Part shown: piece by piece, positions 1-7,154 of the stretch
Layout of the letters: the number at the start of each line of letters is the position of its first letter
Numbering within the stretch: position 1 is the first letter of the stretch
Source of the DNA: a virus
Reading direction: 5' to 3' (one strand)
Virus record (IMG/VR): IMGVR_UViG_3300027247_000024
Coordinates: 1-24,299 of that record
Length of the DNA: 24,299 nt
The notes under the pieces: model-generated
Seen by the model: only the letters and a program-made list of their open reading frames with translations
The model's database searches: none
Told to the model about the DNA's origin: nothing
Position numbers and translations under genes: made by a program

Positions 1-504
1 CCAGGAAATTCCACTGGTACGTTTAACATCGTTCCAGGAAATGCGACCGGTACGTTTAACAAAGTTCCTGGCACTGGCGTTAGTTTCAATATCGTTCCAG
101 GTAATGCGACTGGTACATTTAACATTGTAGCTGGTAATGCCACTGGTACTTTCAATATCGTACCAGGAAATATTGCTAACTACAACATCATTTTCCCAGG
201 AACTGGCACCTTTAACAAAGTTCCAGGTAATATCTCTGGTTACAACATCATTTTCCCAGGAACAGGTACGTTTAACATCGTTGCTGGAACAGGAACAGGT
301 ACGTTTAATAAAGTTCCTGGTCCTGGAACTGGCACTTTTAATATTGTGCCAGGAAATTCCACTGGTACGTTTAACGTTGTTCCAGGCAACGTGTCAGGAT
401 ATAACGTCGTTCCAGGTAACGTGGCAGGATATAACGTCGTTCCAGGTAACGTGGTAGGTTATAATGTCGTGCCAGGTACCGGCACAGGCAATTATAATGC
501 TACT
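1..504 (+). repeat. Tandem coding repeat array 1 (PGN-x-TGTFNIV type)
   Basis: About 16 in-frame units of 9, 10 or 11 residues occur back to back, and the array runs off the left edge. The core is (P/A)G(N/T)-x-x-G-(T/Y)-(F/N)-N-(I/K/V)-(V/I). Variants include PGNIANYNIIF and PGNVSGYNVV. The DNA is diverged at third positions, so the array is old or under selection at the protein level. Confidence 0.9.
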
Positions 505-1467
505 CCGGGCAATAAAGCTACCAATGCATTTGTCAGTCCAAAATATGGATATACACCGGCTTTTTATAATGCTCCATCTCCTGGGCCTCAGAACTTTAAC
601 GCGCCTTCGAATGGTCCTGCAAACTTTAATGCTCCTTCAAATGGTCCAGCAAACTTCAATGCGGCTAGCAACGGCCCAGCAAACTTCAATGCGGCGAGTA
701 ATGGTCCTGCAAACTTTAACGCTGCAACGAACGGTCCTCAGAATTTCAATGCACCGACTAATGGCCCTCAAAACTTTAACCCTGCTACCAACGGTCCTCA
801 AAACTTCAACGTAGCAAACGGTCCAGCAAACTACAATGCACCTACTAACGGTCCTCAAAACTTCAACGTAGCAAACGGTCCAGCAAACTACAATGCTCCG
901 ACTGGAGGTCCTCAAAACTTTAATGCACCTACAAATGGTCCTCAGAATTTCAATCCTGCTACCAACGGTCCACAAAACTTTAATGCACCAACCAATGGTC
1001 CTCAGAACTTTAACCCTGCGACTAACGGGCCTGCAAACTTTAATCCAGCTACCAATGGTCCTCAAAACTTCAATGCACCGACTAATGGTCCACAGAACTT
1101 TAACGTAGCAAACGGTCCACAAAACTTTAACGTAGCAAACGGTCCAGCAAACTACAATGCACCTACTAACGGTCCACAAAACTTTAATCCTGCTACCAAC
1201 GGTCCACAAAACTTCAATCCTGCAAACAATGGGCCTCAGAACTTTAACCCTGCTACCAACGGTCCTCAGAACTTTAATACACCAACTCCAGCTGTTCCTG
1301 GAAATCCATCGAATACGCTTGGTATTACTTTCCCAGGATCAAATGCTGGGGGCACACCTGCACCAGTAATAAATAGTCAGACGGCAAGTTACTATGCTTA
1401 TCCCGACGGAGCTACGCATTCGGTAACTGTAGCGCCCGGAGGATATATAGATATTACCATTGAATAA
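1..1467 (+). CDS. Repeat-rich tail fibre / adhesin-like virion protein, 5' partial
   Basis: Frame 1 is open from the first base of the window to TAA at 1465-1467, so this is the C-terminal 488 residues of a longer protein. Nearly all of it is two tandem arrays: about 16 units of 9-11 residues built on PGN-x-TGTFNIV (bases 1-504), then 24 units of 9-10 residues built on NGPQNFNAPT (571-1278). A non-repetitive tail of about 60 residues rich in small residues, Tyr and Thr ends in GGYIDITIE. There is no Cys and few charges, and every unit carries one Phe or Tyr followed by Asn, suggesting a regular rod or solenoid. In T4 the slot before gene 13 holds the short tail fibre (gp12) and whisker fibritin (wac) genes. 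A fibre or adhesin role is therefore inferred from position and repeat architecture, not from a recognised domain. A GTG codon at 346 is not the start because the same repeats continue upstream. Confidence 0.7.
   Translation, partial: PGNSTGTFNIVPGNATGTFNKVPGTGVSFNIVPGNATGTFNIVAGNATGTFNIVPGNIANYNIIFPGTGTFNKVPGNISGYNIIFPGTGTFNIVAGTGTGTFNKVPGPGTGTFNIVPGNSTGTFNVVPGNVSGYNVVPGNVAGYNVVPGNVVGYNVVPGTGTGNYNATPGNKATNAFVSPKYGYTPAFYNAPSPGPQNFNAPSNGPANFNAPSNGPANFNAASNGPANFNAASNGPANFNAATNGPQNFNAPTNGPQNFNPATNGPQNFNVANGPANYNAPTNGPQNFNVANGPANYNAPTGGPQNFNAPTNGPQNFNPATNGPQNFNAPTNGPQNFNPATNGPANFNPATNGPQNFNAPTNGPQNFNVANGPQNFNVANGPANYNAPTNGPQNFNPATNGPQNFNPANNGPQNFNPATNGPQNFNTPTPAVPGNPSNTLGITFPGSNAGGTPAPVINSQTASYYAYPDGATHSVTVAPGGYIDITIE
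571..1278 (+). repeat. Tandem coding repeat array 2 (NGPQNFNAPT type, 24 units)
   Basis: Twenty 10-residue and four 9-residue units fill exactly 708 bases. The consensus is (A/P)(P/A)(T/S)NG-P-(Q/A)-N-(F/Y)-N. The 9-residue form is VANGPANYN or VANGPQNFN. Several units are nearly identical in DNA (for example the VANGPANYN - APTNGPQNFN pairs near 810-890 and 1128-1180), consistent with recent duplication by unequal recombination or slippage. Confidence 0.92.
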
Positions 1468-1488
1468 GTGATTTGATAAGGATTTACT

Positions 1489-2082
1489 ATGCCATATAAT
1501 ATCCCTAAGTATGGGAAACAATTGAACTGCTTCGCTGTATGGACAGGAGGATTTACTCCTGAAGAAGTCGATATGATTATCGACTTAGAAAAACTTCAAC
1601 AATTTGAAAAAGGTCAAGTTGGGCTCGATAAGAATGCTCCAGCTCCTGCTGAAACGCGAGATTCAGATATCTCATGGATACACCATGATCAACACAGCGA
1701 TTGGTTATTTCAGCGAATGTCAGGAATCGTTTCTGTCGTAAACTACGATAATTTTATGTATGACATCGAAGGCGTCGAAGCTTTTCAATACACAAAGTAC
1801 GGACCAAATCAACACTATACGTGGCACTGGGATGTCGAGTTCGGTTGGCAGAAATATATAAGAAAGATATCTGCATCTCTACTTCTTTCGGATCCAAGTG
1901 AATATGAAGGTGGAGAGTTAGAGATTGTAAACAACGGAAACTTTGAAGACAAAGTTTCGTTTAAACCGAATAAAGGTGATATCGTATTCTTCGCTTCATG
2001 GATGCCGCATCGAGTGAAGCCAATTACGTCAGGAACTCGTAAGAGTCTTGTAGCATGGGTAATGGGTGAAAGAGAATGTTGA
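1489..2082 (+). CDS. 2-oxoglutarate/Fe(II)-dependent oxygenase (prolyl-hydroxylase-like)
   Basis: A protein of 197 residues with the double-stranded beta-helix signature of the 2OG-Fe(II) oxygenase superfamily. The HxD iron ligands are H113 and D115 (in YTWHWDVEFGW), the distal iron ligand is H174 (in WMPHRVKP), and R184 in TRKSLVAWV is placed to bind 2-oxoglutarate. GGELEI and KGDIVFFASW are the usual core strands. Proteins of this kind hydroxylate protein side chains or small molecules using O2 and 2-oxoglutarate. The start is ATG 1489, 21 bases after the fibre gene, with AAGGA upstream. The stop overlaps the next start. Adjacency to a Pro/Asn-rich repeat protein makes that protein a plausible substrate, but this is inference. 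Confidence 0.88.
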   Translation: MPYNIPKYGKQLNCFAVWTGGFTPEEVDMIIDLEKLQQFEKGQVGLDKNAPAPAETRDSDISWIHHDQHSDWLFQRMSGIVSVVNYDNFMYDIEGVEAFQYTKYGPNQHYTWHWDVEFGWQKYIRKISASLLLSDPSEYEGGELEIVNNGNFEDKVSFKPNKGDIVFFASWMPHRVKPITSGTRKSLVAWVMGEREC

Positions 2083-2813
2083 GTTGGAATCCTTTTAAGA
2101 AGAAACCTATCATTGAGTTTTATTGCCATCGTGATGATGTAGCTACATTGCCGCAACCAAAACCTGCAGCTAAACATATACCCGATTGGTATAAGAGAAT
2201 TCCTCCTCTTATTACAGATGGGAATAATGATCGTGACTGGTCTGGATCACACAGTTTTACTGCAAAAAAATGTATGCCAATGATAGACGCCATGTCATTA
2301 GGTTATGTTATTCCTCTTATCGGCGACTTGACAGTCAGATCAAATCACGATTGCAGTACGATTGAAGTGACATCTTCTCCACAGATCAACGTATGTGAGT
2401 TTCATGACATTCGACAACTGGGAGAAAGATCTGCTCCAGGATTTCCTGCGCCTCCTCTCAAGTTTGTCAATCCATGGATCGTAAAGACTGCTCCGGGTTG
2501 GTCTACTCTTTTCGTAGCACCGATTAATAACTTTGAAAGTCATTTTACTTGTCTGTCAGGATTAGTCGATACTGATACGTATCCAAAGGAAGTCAATTTC
2601 CCTGCAATCTGGCATACTCCAAATGCTGACGTACTTCTACCAGCTGGAACTCCATTGATAGTCGCAATTCCAATTAAGCGCGATGCTATCCCATCAAAGC
2701 CTACGGTAAGAGATATGAAAGAACCAGAACAACACTTGATCAATCTCATATCGAAGATGCAAAACACACGCCGAGGTGTATATACAAAAGAACTGAGAGT
2801 ACCAAGAAAATGA
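2076..2813 (+). CDS. Phage protein resembling DUF6065, copy 1
   Basis: A protein of 245 residues with no catalytic motif I can name. The layout resembles the DUF6065-type proteins seen in phage and bacterial genomes, recalled from memory. It has a short basic N-terminus (WNPFKKKP), IPDWYK at 35-40, GYVIP at 76-80, NPWIVKTAPGWSTLFVAP at 132-149 and PAGTPLIVAIPI at 189-200. The last three blocks recur in the next protein, so the two genes are paralogues. No signal peptide or membrane segment is visible. The gene overlaps the oxygenase by 7 bases and the next gene by 4 (ATGA). Being sandwiched between an oxygenase and a glycosyltransferase suggests a part in the same modification process. Its function is unknown. 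Confidence 0.8.
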   Translation: MLSWNPFKKKPIIEFYCHRDDVATLPQPKPAAKHIPDWYKRIPPLITDGNNDRDWSGSHSFTAKKCMPMIDAMSLGYVIPLIGDLTVRSNHDCSTIEVTSSPQINVCEFHDIRQLGERSAPGFPAPPLKFVNPWIVKTAPGWSTLFVAPINNFESHFTCLSGLVDTDTYPKEVNFPAIWHTPNADVLLPAGTPLIVAIPIKRDAIPSKPTVRDMKEPEQHLINLISKMQNTRRGVYTKELRVPRK

Positions 2814-3550
2814 AAGATCTGTTTTCTTTTTTAAAACCAAAGAAAGATATTCAATTCGTAGACACTAAAAAGTTATCTTATCATAACTTTTCTGTCGAAC
2901 GCGCCGTTGACGTTCCAACAAATACTCGTAAAGTCCAACAAGACAAGTATGGCAAACATCTGATGCCATACTGTCCTGGAATTTTAGATTATGCCCAATT
3001 TGGGTATATCATTCCAGCTTGGGTAGACATTCATATCATGGCAAATAAAGCTGGCACTTCTTGGTATTTGGGTGATAGAGGCCCAAGAGGAGATCGTGGT
3101 TTTGACAATGGCGTGAAGATGGATGAAAAGTTTGTAGAAGGCGCATTTACTCCGATTGGAATTAATCCTACTGCAATCTTGTTTCCATCGCCTTGGAAAA
3201 TCTTTACACAAAAAAACATCAGCGCGTTGTTAATGCCTGCATTCTATCATTCTACTTTCCTTGAAGATTTATATGTAACCCCGGGTTTGGTAGATTATAA
3301 AAACTTTCATATCACAAACTTCATCTGTATGCCGAAGAGAGAATGTAATGTTCATATTAAGGCAGGAGATCCTTTGTTACACGTGATTCCTTTTCTCAAT
3401 AAGGATATCACTGCTTCTGTTGGTCCTGCTACTGATGAGATGATAGATAAAACTACAAATCTCATTCCTGGTGACGATAAGCAATACTATCGAAAGTTTA
3501 TGGGAGTGAAAAAGAAATTTAATATGCAAAAAGAAGAGAATAAACAATGA
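2810..3550 (+). CDS. Phage protein resembling DUF6065, copy 2 (paralogue of upstream gene)
   Basis: A protein of 246 residues, diverged from its upstream neighbour but with the same skeleton: a short start with basic KPKKD, GYIIP at 65-69 followed by a VDI strand, SPWKIFT near 127-133, a TPGLVD segment near 157-162, and KAGDPLLHVIPF at 184-195. The equivalent blocks in copy 1 are GYVIP, NPWIVKT, LSGLVD and PAGTPLIVAIPI. The middle differs: here a Gly/Asp/Arg-rich loop with GDRGPRGDRG (88-97) is inserted. The C-terminus is strongly basic then acidic. It overlaps both neighbours by 4 bases (ATGA), consistent with coupled translation. The molecular function is unknown. Confidence 0.8.
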   Translation: MKDLFSFLKPKKDIQFVDTKKLSYHNFSVERAVDVPTNTRKVQQDKYGKHLMPYCPGILDYAQFGYIIPAWVDIHIMANKAGTSWYLGDRGPRGDRGFDNGVKMDEKFVEGAFTPIGINPTAILFPSPWKIFTQKNISALLMPAFYHSTFLEDLYVTPGLVDYKNFHITNFICMPKRECNVHIKAGDPLLHVIPFLNKDITASVGPATDEMIDKTTNLIPGDDKQYYRKFMGVKKKFNMQKEENKQ

Positions 3551-4569
3551 ACATTTTTGTTTCAGTATGCTCGTACCAAGATCCTTTACTTCCTCATACT
3601 ATCAAGAGTATGATGCAAACCAAATCAAATAGAAACAATGTAGTCTATTCGATCTTTGAACAGACGCGTTATGAGGATTCTTTGGCTTGTACAGAACCTG
3701 TACTCGTAAGCAGAGATGATGTCATCTATAAAAGAATCGATCCTGAATATTCCGATGGTTGTGTTTGGGCAAGATATATTAATATGCTAAACTTGACAAA
3801 CGAGTACGACTTCATCTATCAAGTTGACTCTCATATGTTACACGATCTCAATTGGGATCGCTCTCTCGTGGAAGATTATAAGAGAGCGATGGATATGGCT
3901 GGAACAAATAAAGTAATCATCACTGGATCATGCAAATCATTTTCAATAGAAGAAGTAGATGGCGAGATTAAAACTTATCCTCGTCATGATGAATATGATG
4001 CTTGTCAAGTCAAGTACTACACTATCGATCCTTATAATTTTATTCCAGATGTTCACGGAGATCAGATTCCATCAACTGATATGCCTCGTCCGGCGTTTCA
4101 TATTATGGCCGGAAACTTCTTTACGCATACCGACTGGATCGATGAAGTCGGTTTAGATCCAAAGATCTTCTTTACAGGAGAAGAAATCATGATGACGATG
4201 ATGTCATATGCTGCTGGATATAAGATGTTTCATCATAGTAAGATAGTATCATATCATCTTGAGAACACCGGGAATTGGCATACGAAAACTCCTCCAGAAG
4301 ATGCAAAAGCTGCTCGTAGAAGAGAAATTCTTGCTGAAATTGGTGTGTGGAGATGGAAGCAATATCTCGAAGCGTGTAGAGAAGATCTTCTTCTTGAGTT
4401 TCACAAGGAATTCGGAGTAGATTTTATTAATTTGGAAATTGAAGATCGCGCAAAGACTTATAGTCTTGATGTCATTCCTGGTAAAGTTGATATCCTTGCT
4501 ATTTCGAAGAAACCAAAGAAGAAAGTAAAATTGCCTAAAACTCTTTTTATGAGTGAAGACGAAGAATGA
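3547..4569 (+). CDS. GlcNAc-type glycosyltransferase (PF11397-like)
   Basis: A protein of 340 residues resembling the glycosyltransferase (GlcNAc) family typified by eukaryotic/protist polypeptide GlcNAc-transferases. The N-terminal strand has IFVSVCSYQDPLLPHTI, followed by GCVWARYINML at 71-81 and a DxH metal/nucleotide site at YQVDSHM (D94, H96). Further on are a region with FIPDVHGDQIPS, and the acceptor-side block FFTGEEIMMTMM. In this family the enzyme transfers GlcNAc from UDP-GlcNAc to hydroxyl groups, and the founding members glycosylate hydroxyproline in Skp1. That fits a neighbour that looks like a prolyl hydroxylase, but donor and acceptor here are inferred. The C-terminal 40 residues are a lysine-rich stretch closing with SEDEE. 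Confidence 0.82.
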   Translation: MNIFVSVCSYQDPLLPHTIKSMMQTKSNRNNVVYSIFEQTRYEDSLACTEPVLVSRDDVIYKRIDPEYSDGCVWARYINMLNLTNEYDFIYQVDSHMLHDLNWDRSLVEDYKRAMDMAGTNKVIITGSCKSFSIEEVDGEIKTYPRHDEYDACQVKYYTIDPYNFIPDVHGDQIPSTDMPRPAFHIMAGNFFTHTDWIDEVGLDPKIFFTGEEIMMTMMSYAAGYKMFHHSKIVSYHLENTGNWHTKTPPEDAKAARRREILAEIGVWRWKQYLEACREDLLLEFHKEFGVDFINLEIEDRAKTYSLDVIPGKVDILAISKKPKKKVKLPKTLFMSEDEE

Positions 4570-4572
4570 TAT

Positions 4573-4590
4573 CTTAGATAAATATCTAAG
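4573..4590. promoter_or_regulatory. Inverted repeat containing a possible late-promoter element (GATAAATA)
   Basis: The 51-base gap before the desaturase contains CTTAGATA (4573-4580) and its perfect reverse complement TATCTAAG (4583-4590), separated by AA. GATAAATA at 4577-4584 matches the T4 late element TATAAATA at 7 of 8 positions. It may be a late promoter for the desaturase and downstream genes, a small hairpin, or an operator. The two roles cannot be told apart from sequence. Confidence 0.4.
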
Positions 4591-4620
4591 AAAACTTATC
4601 AATAAAGAAAGCAATGCTCG

Positions 4621-5346
4621 ATGTTCTTAAGGAGCGTAGATAGAACGTATCATCTATTTGTATTACAACTAGCGATGCCTATCATCGCAGTATGGGCAAC
4701 CATAACATATTTTTCATGGCCATGGGTATTAGCTTCCGTAGTCATGTTTTTCCTTATGCGTTGTGTTGGATCTGTGGTAACTTATCATCGAATTCACGGG
4801 CATAGAACACATACGATGCATCCTATCGTAGAGTTTATTTGTACTGGTCTTGGATTTTATGGAAGTATCTCTTCACCAATAGACTTTTGCGCGGCGCATG
4901 TTAATCATCACAAATACATGGATACAGAGAAAGATCCGCATTCTCCTAAGTATCTTGGATGGAAAGCTATGTTTCCACTCTTTTGGGTAAATCGTCAGTC
5001 CGGAGATCTTCGAACTATTATCAGATTAAGTAAAAACAAGATTACGATGTTCTATCATGATTATTATTGGCCTCTACTTCTTATTCCATTCTTACTACTT
5101 TTTGTATCTCTCGAAGCATTCTTGTTTTTGTTTGTAGTTCCTACAGGGATTTCTTTGTTTACACTTTCAATATCTACTCTGAATCATGATAAAAATGGAC
5201 CAAAAAGAATGTCATGGTGGTATGGAATATTAACAGGTGGAGAACATCATCATGACTGGCATCACAATCATGCAACAGACACGAGCGGAGAAGGCTGGCT
5301 CGATTATGTTGCCAATGCAGTAGGCACAAAAAGGGTTAAAAGATGA
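4621..5346 (+). CDS. Integral-membrane fatty-acid (acyl-lipid/acyl-CoA) desaturase
   Basis: A protein of 241 residues with all three histidine boxes of the membrane di-iron delta-9 desaturase family: H56-RIHG-H61 (HxxxxH), H93-VN-H96-H97 (HxxHH), and the terminal box in GEHHHDWHHNHA (H211, H214, H215). Hydrophobic spans near residues 12-55 and 148-188 flank the boxes, as expected for a membrane protein. This family puts a cis double bond into acyl chains using O2 and an electron donor, which raises membrane fluidity. It is shorter than cellular enzymes (usually about 280-380 residues), but the catalytic core looks complete. The start is ATG 4621. An earlier ATG at 4614 is out of frame. A Shine-Dalgarno-like AAGGAG lies just inside the gene (4628) with no start codon suitably placed after it. 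An auxiliary role in host membrane remodelling is inferred. Confidence 0.87.
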   Translation: MFLRSVDRTYHLFVLQLAMPIIAVWATITYFSWPWVLASVVMFFLMRCVGSVVTYHRIHGHRTHTMHPIVEFICTGLGFYGSISSPIDFCAAHVNHHKYMDTEKDPHSPKYLGWKAMFPLFWVNRQSGDLRTIIRLSKNKITMFYHDYYWPLLLIPFLLLFVSLEAFLFLFVVPTGISLFTLSISTLNHDKNGPKRMSWWYGILTGGEHHHDWHHNHATDTSGEGWLDYVANAVGTKRVKR

Positions 5347-5891
5347 ATATCGTAACTACTACAATTAATGACTTATCAGAAGTCGATTTCGATGATCTAT
5401 ACGAGAGATCAAGAGATGCTATCGATGTAAATTGGCCAGCAGATTCTTCTCTTACGGGTGAAGAAAGAAAGGCTAAAATCATAGAAATCATTACGAGTGG
5501 GATTAATAATGAGTGGCCCGGTTTAAATGCTCATAGCCCAAATGATGAGTATTTTATGGCCAAATCTGTAGATACTGATACTAATAAAGTCATGGCACTA
5601 GTATGCGGATATATTATAGATGGAGATACTCATGATGGAAGACATTCACTTGCAGCTGCAGATGAAAATGGTTCAAGAAATTGGCTTTATTCAGAACAGA
5701 CTCGTGCCTCACAAAATCAATATCAAAGAGATAATGGTATAACTAAATTGCTTTTTAGAAATATTCCTACAAATTCTGTTATGCATAAAATTATTAAACG
5801 CCGAGCAAATGCCGGAGATTATGAAGTTATAGAAGAAACTTTAGGATTTGGAGAAGGTTTTACAAATATAAAAGTATTACTAAATCTATGA
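5343..5891 (+). CDS. Hypothetical protein, 182 aa
   Basis: I do not recognise this protein. It is acidic in its first half (a run containing SEVDFDDLYERSRDA), with no signal peptide or membrane span. The middle segment NKVMALVCGYIIDGD looks like a beta-strand pair, and the end GFTNIKVLLNL like a closing strand. The general alpha/beta pattern could fit a GNAT-like acetyltransferase fold, but the acetyl-CoA motif (R/Q-x-x-G-x-G/A) is not visible, so I do not make that call. It overlaps the desaturase by 4 bases (ATGA) and the sulfotransferase by 4, so it should be made together with them. Codon use is more A/T-rich than in the structural genes. Confidence 0.7.
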   Translation: MNIVTTTINDLSEVDFDDLYERSRDAIDVNWPADSSLTGEERKAKIIEIITSGINNEWPGLNAHSPNDEYFMAKSVDTDTNKVMALVCGYIIDGDTHDGRHSLAAADENGSRNWLYSEQTRASQNQYQRDNGITKLLFRNIPTNSVMHKIIKRRANAGDYEVIEETLGFGEGFTNIKVLLNL

Positions 5892-6592
5892 AGTTTCTAT
5901 TGAATGTAGGTGCCGAGAAAGCTGGCACTACTTGGTTATATGATTATTTTCGAAACCACCCAGAATTCTATGATATGGGAAAAGAACTCAATATCATTCA
6001 GAGAGATGATTTGGTTCCTATCTTAGAAGACGTAGACGAATATAGAAAAGATATAGAGTCTTTCTTTCGAACAGTTTCAAGTGTAAATCAAGTGACAGGC
6101 GACTTCACACACTATGAAGGCTCGAGCGAAAACGTTTTTCGACTCGTAAAGAATGGCTTACTAAAATATGATATCGAAGTAGTGCCAGTTTATATTATGC
6201 GAGATCCTATTCGCAGAGCTTGGTCCGCTTGGAATTCTCTCGGAGGAGGTAAGATTTCAACTAAATCGACAGCTTCACAGTTTGTGATGACTAATTTTAT
6301 GTCATGCAAATATAGAGAAACGATAGAAGCTCTAGACAATGTTTTTGCCAATCCGCTCTATTTCTTCTATGAAGATTTTTTTACTCAAGACAATATCAAT
6401 AAGATATGCGATGAGTTGCAGATTTCTCATCTGCCGGCAGAATGCGACATCAAAATCAATGCTTCTCCGTATAAGAAAATACCAGACGCTTTCTTGAAAA
6501 CTTTTGGCAAATCTTCGAAGAACGTGACTGCAGTTAAATATATTTTTGAAAGATTTGAAAATGTACCATGGAAACTCGAGGATTATTCATAG
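5888..6592 (+). CDS. Sulfotransferase
   Basis: A protein of 234 residues with the two PAPS-binding elements of the sulfotransferase fold. The 5'-phosphosulfate loop is GAEKAGTTWLYDYF at 8-21. The 3'-phosphate-binding element is RDPIRRAWSAW at 105-115, in which R105 and S113 are the expected contacts. The family moves a sulfuryl group from PAPS to a hydroxyl or amine on a glycan, protein or small molecule. The protein is somewhat short for the family (about 250-300) but both ends of the fold are present. The 3' end overlaps the next gene, which must be read in another frame. With glycosyltransferases on both sides, a sulfated glycan is a reasonable but unproven product. Confidence 0.83.
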   Translation: MKFLLNVGAEKAGTTWLYDYFRNHPEFYDMGKELNIIQRDDLVPILEDVDEYRKDIESFFRTVSSVNQVTGDFTHYEGSSENVFRLVKNGLLKYDIEVVPVYIMRDPIRRAWSAWNSLGGGKISTKSTASQFVMTNFMSCKYRETIEALDNVFANPLYFFYEDFFTQDNINKICDELQISHLPAECDIKINASPYKKIPDAFLKTFGKSSKNVTAVKYIFERFENVPWKLEDYS

Positions 6593-7154
6593 ATCTACTG
6601 TCGACGAAGATGTTCGCCTAAGATTGCTTGAAGGTTTAAATAGTCCTACGCAAATGCATTACTTTGATCGTAACGAGGCTATGAACGCAACAGACGAAGC
6701 TGTACTCGAGTTTCTCGATAGAGAACAGTTTAACTGTAATAAAACTCACATCGAATATTGGTATCAGTCTCAACAAGGTTCTGGAGATCTGTGGCCTCAC
6801 GTGGACTTTAATGAGAAGCTTCGTTATAGAATTGATGCTGGAGAACAATTAAAACCAGAAGAACTGATGTCTCCAATCACCATCGCATGTTATTTAGAGG
6901 CAACTGATCTTGAAGGCGGAGAATTCTGCATCTCTGAAAGAAGTTGGTTAGACTATGAAAAAGAACTCAACGATCCAGTAGATTTAAAAGAAGAGTTGCT
7001 CAAATATACGCACGAATCTTTTCAACCCTTCGAAGGCGCAGTGTTATACTTCGAGGGCAGTCGATACTATCATTGGATCAACGAAGTCAAACGAGGATCT
7101 CGTAAAAGTATATTGATTAATTTCTGGGATGAGTGTAGCCTTAAGTCCACTTAG
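6561..7154 (+). CDS. 2-oxoglutarate/Fe(II)-dependent oxygenase-like protein
   Basis: The protein has 197 residues when started at ATG 6561. An in-frame TTG at 6546 would add five residues, but ATG is preferred. Neither has a good ribosome binding site, and translation is probably coupled to the sulfotransferase, which it overlaps by 32 bases. The 2OG oxygenase signature is WPHVDFNE (H80, D82), LEGGEF in the core, then YYHWINEV (H171) with R181 in GSRKSILINFW. Eighty-eight residues separate HxD from the distal His, including a charged helical insertion (DYEKELNDPVDLKEELLKY) not seen in the copy at 1489. It is a different subfamily from the other two oxygenase-like proteins here. The 3' end overlaps the opposing gene by 14 bases. 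Confidence 0.8.
   Translation: MYHGNSRIIHRSTVDEDVRLRLLEGLNSPTQMHYFDRNEAMNATDEAVLEFLDREQFNCNKTHIEYWYQSQQGSGDLWPHVDFNEKLRYRIDAGEQLKPEELMSPITIACYLEATDLEGGEFCISERSWLDYEKELNDPVDLKEELLKYTHESFQPFEGAVLYFEGSRYYHWINEVKRGSRKSILINFWDECSLKST

Noticed and set aside
346-348. GTG as start of the fibre gene
   Set aside because: Frame 1 is open to the left edge and the identical repeat pattern continues upstream, so the true start is outside the window.
637-1209. A 190-codon open frame on the minus strand across the fibre repeats
   Set aside because: Its product is a low-complexity mirror of array 2 (repeated Val/Leu/Trp/Thr/Ile/Cys). Stop-free antisense frames are expected from a 30-base repeat, and there is no ribosome site or promoter.
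571-1278. CRISPR-like or regulatory direct-repeat array
   Set aside because: Units are contiguous with no spacers, keep the reading frame, and vary mainly at synonymous or conservative positions. They are coding repeats.
137-1369. Several plus-strand open frames in the second reading frame inside the fibre gene
   Set aside because: They are shifted readings of the same repeats and overlap the clearly coding frame 1.
1-1467. Variable repeat of a diversity-generating retroelement
   Set aside because: No reverse transcriptase, template repeat or adenine-specific variability is visible in the window.
5343-5891. Calling the unknown protein a GNAT acetyltransferase
   Set aside because: The strand/helix outline is suggestive, but the acetyl-CoA-binding motif is not visible.
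6546-6560. TTG start for the second plus-strand oxygenase
   Set aside because: It adds only five residues. ATG 6561 is in frame and more likely, though neither has a clear ribosome site.
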